Part shown: one piece after another, positions 33,556 to 45,000 of the stretch | Position numbering within the stretch: the first letter of the stretch is position 1 | Layout: each line of letters begins with the position of its first letter | DNA from: Crambe crambe | Lineage: Eukaryota; Porifera; Demospongiae; Poecilosclerida; Crambeidae | Assembly: GCA_963924555.1 (NCBI GenBank) | Contig: OZ004584.1 | Coordinates: 5,579,001-5,643,000, forward strand | Direction: 5' to 3' | Length of the DNA stretch: 64,000 nt | The notes under the pieces: model-generated | Told to the model about the DNA's origin: nothing | Seen by the model: the letters and a program-made list of their open reading frames with translations, nothing else | Database searches by the model: none | Position numbers and translations under genes: made by a program

Positions 33556-34974
33556 ATGGAAGAAGAAAATCAATATGAAATGATCACTCTTGACAATCAA
33601 TGCTATAATGTTCTTTCAAGTGACAAGCCTCAAAATCCATCCGGATCTGAAAAACGAGTTCCTTCAAGAGACGAGCCTCAAAATTTATCCAGATCTGAAA
33701 AACAAGTTCCTTCAAGAGATGAGCCTCAAAATCTGTCTGCATATGAAGATCTTGAGTCACAGTATAGAATGCCTGCTTGTAGTTGGATGTGTTTTATTTT
33801 ACTGGTTGGATTCATCTTAGTAGGTAGTGCTGCATTCATTAGCTTGGGTCTTACCTCATGGAATATCAATTCCAACTTAAGGACACAAACTATGGGGCTT
33901 CAGGCTTCTAATGTAGCTGAACTTGAAAGAAGATTAACACAGCTTCAGGTTTCTGTGAACAATAATACATCAGAATGTGAAAGAAAAATACTGGAGCTTC
34001 GGAATTTATCAAATGACAGTATATCTGAACTCGAAAGAAGTCTAATACAACTTCAGATATTTGAAAATAATCGCAATGACATTCAGAGTAATATTTCAAA
34101 GTCATTAGATTCTAAACTAAACAATATCATTCGATCATTGACTGGACAATACTCAAATCTTCCGGCTGATTCATGTTCCCTTGTCTTGCAGTTGAATTCC
34201 TCCTCCCCATCAGGTCACTACTGGATCAGATCCTCCAATGGCTCTGCTGTACGTGTGTACTGTGACATGACCAGGTCATGTGGTAACATCACTGGAGGGT
34301 GGATGAGAGTGGCTAGTCTGAACTGGAGCAATGAATCTCTTCCATGTCCCGATGAATTCAAAGAACGCAGTGACTCTGACATCCGCACTTGTGGAATCAA
34401 CTCCACATCAACTGGTTTATGTTCTTCTTTGATTTTCAAAACACACAGCACTGTGTATAGTAGAGTCTGTGGCAAGATAAATGCTTATCAATTCGGTACT
34501 CCGGATGCATTCAGTACAATACATGGGCGTGGTTCAAACATAACTATTGATTCTAATTACGTGGATGGTGTTAGTCTTACACATGGAAACAATCCTAGGA
34601 GACACATCTGGACTTTTGCTGCTACCTACCAGGATGGCCCTGGACTAGATTTATTACGTTATCCAGGTAGTACCTGTCAGTGTGTGAGACCAAATGATAC
34701 AAGCATCATGACTCCTCCTTCTTTTGTGGGAATGGACTACTTCTGTGATACAGCAAGTCGAGATGGACTGCTTCAACCACGGTTTTTTCCTGATGATCCC
34801 CTGTGGGATGGGGCTGGGTGTGCTTCTACTAGCACATGCTGTTCCTTCAATAACCCCCCATGGTTCCACAAGCAACTCCCATCAGCCACCACTGATGACA
34901 TAGAGATGAGGGTGTGTTGTGATGAGAGTGGTGAAGATATTGCCATATCAAATGTTAAAATTTATGTACAGTAG
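33556..34974 (+). CDS. Fibrinogen-related type II membrane receptor, copy 6
   Basis: A 472-residue intronless frame. The tail has NQYEMI, three 16-residue repeats and SAYEDL (ITIM-like). The stalk is the shortest, with two ELERRL-type units, ending in KLNNIIRSLTGQYSNLPADSC as in copy 4. The ectodomain has HGRGSNITIDSN, the most divergent loop after TFAA (TYQDGPGLDLLRYPGST), and CVRPNDTSIM instead of CVRPGDSRIM. The segment before DDPLW (SRDGLLQPRFFP) is also unique. The C-terminus is shortened by four residues (CCDESGEDIAISNV). Role as in copy 2. Confidence 0.85.
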   Translation: MEEENQYEMITLDNQCYNVLSSDKPQNPSGSEKRVPSRDEPQNLSRSEKQVPSRDEPQNLSAYEDLESQYRMPACSWMCFILLVGFILVGSAAFISLGLTSWNINSNLRTQTMGLQASNVAELERRLTQLQVSVNNNTSECERKILELRNLSNDSISELERSLIQLQIFENNRNDIQSNISKSLDSKLNNIIRSLTGQYSNLPADSCSLVLQLNSSSPSGHYWIRSSNGSAVRVYCDMTRSCGNITGGWMRVASLNWSNESLPCPDEFKERSDSDIRTCGINSTSTGLCSSLIFKTHSTVYSRVCGKINAYQFGTPDAFSTIHGRGSNITIDSNYVDGVSLTHGNNPRRHIWTFAATYQDGPGLDLLRYPGSTCQCVRPNDTSIMTPPSFVGMDYFCDTASRDGLLQPRFFPDDPLWDGAGCASTSTCCSFNNPPWFHKQLPSATTDDIEMRVCCDESGEDIAISNVKIYVQ

Positions 34975-35987
34975 TGTGCTGAGATATCTTCACTATATTG
35001 TAGTTTAGTGACTTTTACTTTGTGTAACATAATCATGACATAGCTAATTGAGTGCTATCATATACTTTTACATGTGATAACCGTCATAGAATTTTTGTGT
35101 ACATCTTTTGTAGTATATTGTATTTAACGGATGAGTATGAATGCTGTGTGTGTGGTGTCAGCAGTAAGTAGCAAGCTAATTTGAATTGGTCAGGCTGTTC
35201 TAACCAGGGTGTGTCCTAACCTAACTACACCTATCAATCATAACATTGTAATCAATTACCAAAAATTCTGAGAATCATCAATGGATTCACTAGCTACAGC
35301 TGTCAAATCAAGGCTAGCTATGTGGAAGGCACCTCTGAGAAAAATTTGTGCCACATACATGCCCATTTCACATGTGACCATGCTCCTTTGCGTGGGGTCG
35401 TACCCATTTTTAGCTGAAACCTGACCGGCCGGAGTGCTAATTCCTATGCCCTACAGTTATAACACAATAAACAAGCAAAAACTACAGCAAAAAACGACAC
35501 ACTGTAAAGACGAATGGGCCATTGGGTTGAAATATTTGCAACTCAGATAACCCATAGCATGAGTCAGAATAACTTTTAGAAATGAAAGTTATACTAACCT
35601 CTTTTAGTTGGTATTTTACGATGACTACTGAACCTGGTTACTTCAACCATCATTTAGAGGTTACTATGACCTATCAACTGTGGTGTTGTGACCATTATCA
35701 CGTTGTAGCTTTACCTAGATCAAGGGGTAGCTTTGAACCTGTAAGTAACCAGTGTTAAGGCTGTAATTACCCATGATGGGGGAATTACCCATGATGGGAG
35801 GGGGTCATTTTAACCTATGCTAAGTTATTCTGACCAGGCTGCCAACTTTTCATTACATAGTATCAATGGTGGCTATTTTATTGAGATAAAATAATGGCTG
35901 TATTTTCAGAATGGGTTTAATTAAGGCATCATGAATATGTTTATCTTGGGTTGAATTTACCAGTTGTGGTAATGATGACACAATGCA

Positions 35988-36270
35988 TGGGTATATTCAC
36001 CACTCCAATTGGTCCGGTTTTTACCGGACCACTTTCATTATCCACCTATGAACACCATGACCCAAGCATGCCTTAATCATTTAATGGTACTTAATTTTCA
36101 TCAAGATCTCATAGACAGTTGAACATAGAAAGTTAGCTATAACCATTTTTGACACTAGCATAGCTTTATCTTATAAAAGTGGGTGTGGTGATAAAGGGTA
36201 AAGTGGGCATGGTCATCCAACACACACAAGCACACCAAACCACTCAAAATTCTGTGGATACACCCCTGCA
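35988..36270. mobile_element. Dispersed repeat with GGTCCGG hairpin, copy 1
   Basis: A 280-bp element closely related to 62036-62325. It has a perfect internal hairpin (GGTCCGG...CCGGACC) near one end, and its ends read as imperfect inverted copies of GTGGATACACCCC. A reverse-complement end fragment also lies near 56935-57005. No coding capacity. Confidence 0.6.
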
Positions 36271-36582
36271 ATATATAACCACATTAATATAGGGACATAT
36301 CTGACCATTTTTCAGTAATCTTAACCCATCACATGGTTAATATAACCAAAGATGGGACTAATTGTTAATCCTGGTGGGTAGATTGACATTTATTTTTGGC
36401 AGTGTAATAGCGAAGAAAAAACAAAACTACTTCCTGTAGTGTATGTAGTCACTTTGATGGTTGCCATAGCATTACTGTAATGTGCATTCCTGTATCGTTG
36501 CTAGTCTATCTGAAAGTTGCAACCAGCTGCAGCACTGTAATAGAATAATCCACTCAAGTGTGTACTTTATGACACAAGTAAA

Positions 36583-36897
36583 AATATTTATTCTAAAAAG
36601 TAGGGATGGCTGTGTGCAGTTCAAGCAACAAGAGAGTGAACTTCAGTCAAGTAGCTAACCCCTTACCCATCACCAATATTACCGAGCTATGGGCTAGCTA
36701 TTCCTACTTCATTCCCATGACAGGCCAAGATGAGATATAAAGGGAGTGAAGTAGGAATAGTTAGCTCGTAGTTTGGTAATTTTGGTGATGGGTAAGGGGT
36801 TACTTCACTTGACTGAAGTTCACTCTCTTGTTGCCGAACTTTTTTGAACCACACACAGCCATCCCTAATTTCTTTTTTATCTAGAATAAATATTTTT
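36583..36897. mobile_element. Long foldback element
   Basis: Two arms of about 130 bases are inverted copies of each other: AGTAGGGATGGCTGTGTG ... on the left and ... CACACACAGCCATCCCT on the right, joined through TTCCTACTTCATTCCC...GGGAGTGAAGTAGGAA. One-armed relatives sit in each array unit (9488, 24432, 32554). Confidence 0.75.
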
Positions 36898-37227
36898 TCC
36901 TTTGCTTGTTCATCATGGTGGAATCTGCAGTACTGTATGTATGTACCCGTGTTTAGTTTATCGTGCATTTGCATGCTAAAGCGCGCTAAATCGCGACAAT
37001 AAAACGGCACATGTAGACGTTATTTTACACGAAATTAACGCCTTTTTCTGCGGAATTATACGATAAAGTGCGCTTAGCGCAGGTCATACGTGTAATTGTG
37101 CGCTGAATTCTACATGGGTATGTATGTAGCTATGTATTTGGTGGAAGAGTGTGAATGCTGTGGGTGTGGTGTGAATAAAACAACAATAACAAAGAAAAAA
37201 AGAAAGAGAAACCCGTTCTGTAAGTAG

Positions 37228-37259
<32 letters not shown>

Positions 37260-37796
37260 GTAGTTCAACACTTCCATAGCATTACTGTAGCCTAAGTTAG
37301 TTAGTTACTGTACTTAATTATGAGTGTGTGTGTATTTTGCTGCGCTATCTGAAAGTTGCAACTAGCTGCACTGTAGCTATAGCTAATTGAATAATCCACT
37401 GTTAGAACAATGTCATAACAAGACTAGAGCCAATTTCAACATGAATCACGTGACGGATGGTCAGAGCATGTCGTAACAAGTCTAGAGCCAATTTTCAACA
37501 TGAATTGGAAGGAATCATGTGACGGATGGTCAGAGCATGTCGTAACAAGACTAGAGCCAATTTTCAACATGAATTGGAAGGAATCATGTGACGGATGGTC
37601 AGAGCATGTCATAACAAGACTAGAACCATGAATTGGATGGAATCATGGACCATTTGACTATTCAGATCACACACACTCCACTGACATGAGATCATATGAC
37701 TATGATGTGATTTATCTTCCTCCACCAATCCACACACAGTAAGTAGCCACTGATTAACATAACATGACTATCATGTGACTTATCTTCCTATACAGC

Positions 37797-37897
37797 CTAC
37801 AGAGTACTATGATGAGCAGAATGCATTTGAGGAGCAGATAAGTCAAGTGAGTATGTGTAATAGATGACCTTACAGCTGTATGGCTTCATTATCAAGG
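37797..37897 (+). pseudogene. PTPN3/4-like remnant, copy D (first PDZ exon only)
   Basis: The block begins like the first PDZ exon of copy B (EYYDEQNAFEEQISQ) and then loses the RMQPDQQGR-type segment, resuming at YGFIIK before a GTAC donor-like site. No further PDZ or PTP block follows; sequence related to the last PTP exon reappears only at 62407. Confidence 0.75.
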
Positions 37898-38539
37898 TAC
37901 AGATTGGTCCATCTTAAGCTTGATGGTATGTTTCTCAGTCTTACATTCATAATGGTTTCAACTCTTTCCAAACACAGAATAGCTTATACACACACAGAAA
38001 GTGTTTATCTTCATTTGGCATGAGTATTAAGCAAGGGGCTGCTAAATAGGCTTCCAGGGGCCACTCCTAGTACAATCACACACATAGCCATGCAAGCGAC
38101 TAGGTACGTACAGCCAACACTACATGTACAAAGTAATCGGCATGCCACCTGGCCTGTGAACACGGCAGCCTCCACCACAGTGTAATTAAAGCAGCACAGG
38201 ATCTGTCCCACAAAAGCAAGGGGCCGTTATCTGGGTGAGTGCATCTTGGTCAAAATAGCCAGTGGACCATAAAACAGGCGATAACAATACAAGTTCTGGA
38301 GTGGAGTGCCATAACTGCGCAGTTGTAAGGGTGGAGGTTGTGGACAGATGTGAACAGGTGCACATGACATGAGACAACAACACGTCCTGGACACCACATT
38401 ATTGACTATGTAAGTTTGCATGATTGTACATGTTGTGCATATTATACAGTACTAGTCATACAACTATAAAGCAGTTCTGTGCTATGCCCATTGTGTTTTA
38501 GGTAGACAACATCCAGCCACTATCTCTCCTTATGCACTC

Positions 38540-38736
38540 CAGGCCTGTAGCCAGCAGGTGGCTGAATGGGCTTGTGAGCCCCCTCCTTTGATGGAGATTT
38601 CATCACTTGCATTAGTTTCCTGAATTGATAACCACTTAGGTATAGCTATTTCATACACATTGAAAATATCTTAGCTGAGTAACACAGTAATAATCTTTCA
38701 GAGCCATCCCTTTTCTAAAATCCTGGCTACAGGCCT
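38540..38736. mobile_element. Short inverted-repeat element (MITE)
   Basis: The terminal inverted repeats are AGGCCTGTAGCCAG and CTGGCTACAGGCCT. The flanks share GCACTC (38534-38539, and again directly after AGGCCT at 38737-38742), a possible target duplication with one base of uncertainty. About 200 bp, non-coding. Confidence 0.6.
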
Positions 38737-38930
38737 GCACTCACTACATAATACCACACATAATAATATTATGTTCACTACATAGCTCAGACTTCAATAA
38801 AGCCATTCAATTTTACTCTTACTCTTGATAATCAGCTAATAAATTAATGTTTCTATAATGTATGAAAGTTACTATGCACAAATCACAAATCAGCAAGCAG
38901 AAAATCAATGTCACCAGCAATGAAAATTAG

Positions 38931-39027
38931 TATACTAAATTTGCTATCATAGTATACTAAATTTGCTATCATAGTATACTAAATTTGCTATTATAATATA
39001 CTAAATTAGCTATCATAGTATACTAAA
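38931..39027. repeat. 24-bp tandem repeat
   Basis: About four copies of TATACTAAATTTGCTATCATAG, the later ones with one or two changes. It lies just 3' of the sacsin-like gene. Confidence 0.9.
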
Positions 39028-39057
39028 CTATACAACTACACACTACGAATAATATCA

Positions 39058-42000
39058 TTAGCATTCATTAATAGTGGGCATAATGACCCTCACAATGTCA
39101 AGGACAGCTCTGGCATGATCTTTAGCCTGATCAGCATCCTCTACTGTGTAGTGCTCAGCAGGTGTATCAGTGTAGCCCTCCCACTGGTTAGGATAACGGG
39201 TTTTCAGGTAGTAGTCTTCAAGCTCGATGGCATGCTGAACTAATCCCTCGGTCTTCCCAGGTTGAACGGCCTCCAGAGACCTGGCATTCCTGGTGAGGTT
39301 GTTGTCGTCTGTGGCCCTCCCATCCACCCCACAGAGGGCATACACGGCACCTCTCAGAGCTCTCTCTGCCACCTGGTGAGCCATGAAGCAGACGTAGAAG
39401 TAACCAGAGCAAGCACTGGCCTGGTTGTGGTTGAGTGAGAGGACGCTGAACTCTGCCTCAGCTTGCTTCACCCAACGCTCTCCTTCCTCTGGATTCTTCT
39501 CATCTGTTCTCTCCTCAAAGGGAAAATAATACCCAGCACCTTTTCGTGACCCACCCCCATGAGATCGTGAAGAGCTTCCTCCTCCCCAACCCCCTCCCCC
39601 TCCATAGAAGTACTCATATTCCTGGTGGTACGAAGTACGGTGTTGACCTGCCATGCCATCCCACCGATTGAAGTCATGATAGTACGTTGAGTTCCGTGTC
39701 CAGTTGCGACGGCGACAACGATTCCTACCACCCCTTGATCTGTAAGAGGTGGCAAAAGTGCTTTTTTCTTGCCTGTCAGTCATTGGGTCATCCAAAGGCT
39801 CTCCTTTCTCCAGGTGCTCTATTTGCTTCAATAGAAACTGAAAGAGTTTCTCTGCTGTTTGTGGGTCATCCAAGTTCTTATCGGGATGCCACCTGAGGAA
39901 CATTCGTTTCAGGGCTTTGCGCCTTGGGTCGGGAGAGAGCTTCCAAATTTCTCTTAACTGTGCACAAATTCTCTTTTGCTTTTCTATGAGGCTTTCTGTA
40001 ATGAGAGAGGCCCTGTAGTTGGCTATTTCATCGCCTCCATCGTAAGGCGCCAAAGAATGCTCCTCCTCGCTTGCAGTTGGCTCTGCCTGATATTTGGGCC
40101 TCTTGCTGCCAATCAAGAACTGGTAGAGGGAAAGGATGCTCACTTCTATACCTTCTTTGTCATCTTCCCTCACATAGATTTTGAATCTCTTCTCCAGTTT
40201 CTGCTCTCCCGGCCTAGGCTTTACAGGGTGAACAATTTGAGCAACAATGATGTGTCCCTCCCTGTCTTCATAGCCAACATAATCCATGGGGTTGAACACG
40301 TTGTCAAGGTCTTGAATGATACGGTGGTGCCAAAACTCCGGTACTTCTTCTCCAAGTTTTCTGATGAATCGTGGCATATGTATACCATCCAAATGTACTC
40401 CAAACTCTGCAAGAACACTCTTGACGACACATCCAGTTTTAGCTTTCAGGCACATTTCAATTGCTTGTGAAATTTTCTCTCTCTCATCACGTTCTACATC
40501 ACCATTAATGCTCTTGCAAAGCATGGCACAGAGGTGGTTAGCAACCTCCTTGTATGCAGAATCAGCATGTATAGAATGAGCAATAGTAGAGTCTAAGTAA
40601 AGTGTGGAAGTTTCTTCACCAGGAACATACGAGTATTTCCTATTGAGAGTGCCTATGCATTTTCTGGAGTCTTTCATAACAATATTTAGCTTTAAATCCT
40701 TGACAGTAACAACTTCGATTCTGCTGAGGTAGCTTCTAACCAGCTCTTTCAGATCTTCCTCATTGTCTGGCTTATGTACAATTCTGCTAACCATCGAAAC
40801 GATGCCACTGGGAATCTCAGGGATCTCCATTGTATCCATCAACTGCAATGCCATTTTTGACTGGTCAGCTTTTTGTGTCCCCTTTTGGACTTGTTGCTCG
40901 CAGATGACCGATAGACCAATAGGCTTCACTGATTCTGGCAGCACACGGCTAATATCTAGAGCAGTGAACCTGTAATCTGTACGAGAAAGTTTAAAATGAA
41001 AGTATGGAACATCACTCAGGTCTAGCTCAATATCACCCAAATAGCTCTGAATATCTCCATAGAGAAGGGATGTAGATGGTTTTAAGACATTTTCAGAGTC
41101 AGGAAGATACAATGGAGTAAGAGTTGCTACAATGTTTTCTTTCTTTCCAGGTTCATTACGGAAGAGATGAAGAAATTCATGCAACTTTTCAATCGCTTCT
41201 TTGACAACCTTGTCTGTGTTCATTTCAAGCTCATTTTCTTCTGAAGCTTTAAAGGCACTCTCTAAGGTTACTTGAATGTGATAGAGCTCCAGCTTTTGCT
41301 TGACACCCAGTAATTGCAATAGCTTACCAACTGACTCCAAGTCACGTGGTAGGCAGTGAAGAAAAGGGTGAAATTTAGTCACATCACTCCCACACCATGA
41401 ACTGTGTAATACAGAGCTGGGCTTCACAAGTACCATTCTCTTGTCAGTCCGGTCAGCTATGGAAGTTGTGTGATGAACAGGAATACATGGCAGATCCTGC
41501 AGTTCACACCGTGACAAGTTTGCTTTGTCGAGGTGGAGAAAATTTAGTGAGAATATGTGCAGCAGGGTGTAGAGTTTACTAGGACACACTAAATCCTCAG
41601 GATAGTTAGCAAACAGACTCTGCTGGGCATATCGACTCTTCTGGCAAATGTTTCTGACATTTTGTATGATATCAGTTGTGCTGGGTTCCATAATAACACC
41701 AAGACTTTTGCTGATAGTAGTTTCTGTGCAGACAGGAAGGTTGACGATTGGCCTCACTGTCCAGAGAATGGGTGCTATGGTCTGTGGAGCAGAGCCTCTC
41801 AGTTTCACCAACTGGCTGACAGGGGAGATACCAGGTACTAGCCAAGTCAGATGGGGCAATGGTTCTTGGTGAACAAATGCAATCTCTGACACTCTTTGGA
41901 AGAAGTTCATGCTGCACTGTAGAGCCGACCATGTATTAGCAAGGAAAAGATACTCAAGTAGCACTTTGGAACACTCCTCTGCATTTGTTACTCTGCCACT

Positions 42001-45000
42001 TGCTGTTTCATAACAGAATTCTATGAACTTCTCTTGAGACACAGACTGCTGTAACCCAAGCTCTCGGAAGAAGGACAACCATTCTCCAGACTCTCTAAGT
42101 TCTTCGGGCAAAAACTGGAAATGACTGGGGAATGCATTGAAGATGTCCACTGTGTGATCACAAAAGGCACTGACTTGACGAAGTACTGTGTGATCATTCC
42201 CTATGCAGGGGAGATTTTTCAATGCACTGATGAATGAAACAGCTCTATGCTTCTGATCAATAAGGTATTGAGGAATGCTTCTGCGACTGTAATAAGAAAA
42301 GGTAGCTTCACTATTTGTTTTGTAGGTCTGGTATAAGATGTCTTTGATATACTTGAGATGCTGGTATCTCTCTTTACTGTTCATCTGATGAAAGTGAGGG
42401 AAGATAAACTTGACATACAAGTCCTCTACATGCACATTACTAACAGATAATTTGTCAGCACTTCCAAGTTTGAACCAATTAGCGTTCTGTTTAATGAAGA
42501 CTGCATCATAGCCATCCAGCCACTTCTGGTAAGCAATAGAACAGGCCTTGTGAGGCCAGATGTAGGCATTTCTTTGCCAGATCGGTGTGTAGCTACCATC
42601 AATATTTTCAAACAGTGGGAGAGACTGCAGATGCTTTATCATTTCTGCATCATAAACCAATTGTTTTAAGGAATGTTGCAAGTAATCGATAATGACATTT
42701 AAATCTGTCTTGGTTAGGAGGGGGAGTAAAGGTGTATCACAATTTGTGTGGTACAAACCAGAAAGGATGCATTTGCCATCAGTGAATTTAGGACAGCCAG
42801 TGTCAGCTATAACCACATTGGTATTCAGAAAAGGCATATTCAATTTCCTCACCACTTGACACACATCTTTAATGACTTGTTCACCAGAATAGACATGATG
42901 AATAGGCACAATATTACTTGAAGTAGAGAAAAGTCTGTTGTCTTGAGACAATAGCAATGCCCATGATATAATGATGGTAGGAATTTGTTTCTTGAACACC
43001 TCATCTTTGTCAAAACACTTCCACAGGGATTTCAAACGGTCTTCACTAATGGTTGCTGTGGCATTGGTGACCATAGAAGCAGACTTCAATGCCTTCGGTA
43101 AGTTATCATCCATCAGCTGAAGCATAACTTCAGCCACTCTGCTACTGTGAGCATCACCAGGTTGAATGAAGTAGGAGCTGGTGTAGTGAACATCCAACAG
43201 CTCAGGGTGAAGAAAGAATTGCAGACTATTTGGAAACAGCTCAGAAAATGATGACAGTAGTATTTTAGCATTCTCTTCAAAACGTCTTAAAACCTTGTCT
43301 GCTGTGAGCTGCAAGTAATGAGAGAAAGGAGACTTTGGATAAAGAAATGTCCTTGATCTGCTAGCCGATGTGTGAGTATCGGATACACTTCGCTCTTCTT
43401 CTAGGAGATACTTTGTGAACATAATGAAAGAGGCGACATCTTGAAAAGCTGTGTCTTCAATAGCTGTAGGGCTCATCCTATTGGCTGAAAATGTGGTATA
43501 GTACTCAAATATCGAGAGCTTGGTCACTGATGAAAAGGAAACAGATTTGCTCTCCTTCAAAACTGTATTGAAGCAACCCATTATCTGGCTAGAAGTAGGT
43601 GTAATTTTCATCCCAATTCTCTCTAGTATCGGGTAAATGTTCTTGTGTTCACTGCTGTAGTAATGGAATGGTTTCCAATAGTACACCTGATCAGCTGGCA
43701 TGGGGCTTTTTGGAGGGTACCATTCAGGGACATAGCCATTAGGAATTGTCTTCAACACACAGAAAACAGGATGATTGTGCTCCAGGACAGCTTTGTACAC
43801 ACTATATGCCAGAGTGTTCCATACATTCTTCTGGCTGGAAAATACTGGAAACAAACTGTAATAGTTTTCAGTGTGACTGAGAGCAGTGCGTATGCTAATG
43901 TACTCCTCAGCTACATAGTGAATTCTGGCTCGAAGAAGAAAATCAGCATATGAAGATGCCAGGGCCTGGATAAGGTTGTTGTTCCATCTAGAACGATTGT
44001 CAACACTGTCAATATCGGTGGAAGCCCACAACGCTCTCCTTGTGGAGTTCAGGATGAAGTGCCCATTCACATGAACTGGGAGGCCACTTTGGACTGGCAA
44101 AGGCAAAAAGCAGAAAACTTGGCCCTTGAAGTCTTCTTTCTTGGTTGCAGTAGAGAGTGGGGCTGCTATTCCATGTCTTGGCTTAACTGTGTCCACATAC
44201 TCCCAGGCCTGGTCACTGTTAAAGATGTCACCAACTCCTTGTTGAATTAACCATTTCTCCTCCTGACATGTCCTACTCTTATCGCCTCCTTCAACTTCAG
44301 TCAGGGTGAGTGGATAGGTTACAATATAGGGCTTGCACTCCCTGTCACTCTTAAAAGTGGAGAGTGATTTTTGAAACAAAGAGGTATCTGAAGATGAGGC
44401 CACTTCAACCTTGGACTGGTAGTGAAAGATAGTCTTCATTTCGTAACTTCTCTCTTCTATAGCAGAAAACTGCAGTTCTGACACGTTATTGAGGAAAAGC
44501 ATAGCCTCCTTCATTTTTATCATCCACACACGTAACTTACGATTGAAGTCACCTGCATTGAGAACTAAATTTGAATCTTCAGTGATATTAGAGTGCGTTA
44601 TCTTGCGTTTGTCATGTCGAATTGGAAATCGAAATAAAGAACCACCATATAATTCTTGAGGGATGTTCTCCAATCCTTGACGCAAATAGGCTGTTTTTAC
44701 ATCAGGAAAGTCATTCCAAAAGCCTTGATTGAGATTATCAAACCTCCTACCAGGTTTGAGTGTGTCTGCTCCAGGCACATAACGGCAGTGAGGATCCAAG
44801 ACACAGAGAGTCTCATCATTGGTCACGAAACTTGGGCAGTCTGTGATATGATAGACTACGTTGAAGCCTATTCCATACTGACCAATGGACTCAGCTTCTG
44901 AACGTTTGCTGCCCAAACCAAGTTCCTGAATGCCTTTCAAGTCTTTTTCACTAAACACACTGTCATTCCACACCAGTAGAGCTGGTCCTTGAAGATCCTG

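Larger units (their letters stand above)
34975..37796. other. Repeat-rich spacer at the end of the receptor array
   Basis: No gene is seen. In order: receptor 3' flank remnants to about 35500; an unplaced segment at 35500-35990 with two ATTACCCATGATGGG copies near 35770; a dispersed repeat at 35988-36270; a large foldback at 36583-36897; a TAC trinucleotide run near 37228-37258; and about three copies of a ~70-bp tandem unit between 37404 and 37630 (GAGCATGTCGTAACAAG...ATTGGA). Confidence 0.6.
37898..39057. other. Spacer between array and sacsin-like gene
   Basis: No gene is seen. It contains an inverted-repeat element at 38540-38736 and a 24-bp tandem repeat at 38931-39027 immediately beyond the sacsin stop codon. 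Confidence 0.5.

Noticed and set aside
35500..35990. A possible autonomous transposon around the ATTACCCATGATGGG repeats
   Set aside because: No long frame and no paired terminal repeats could be defined; described only as unplaced repetitive sequence.
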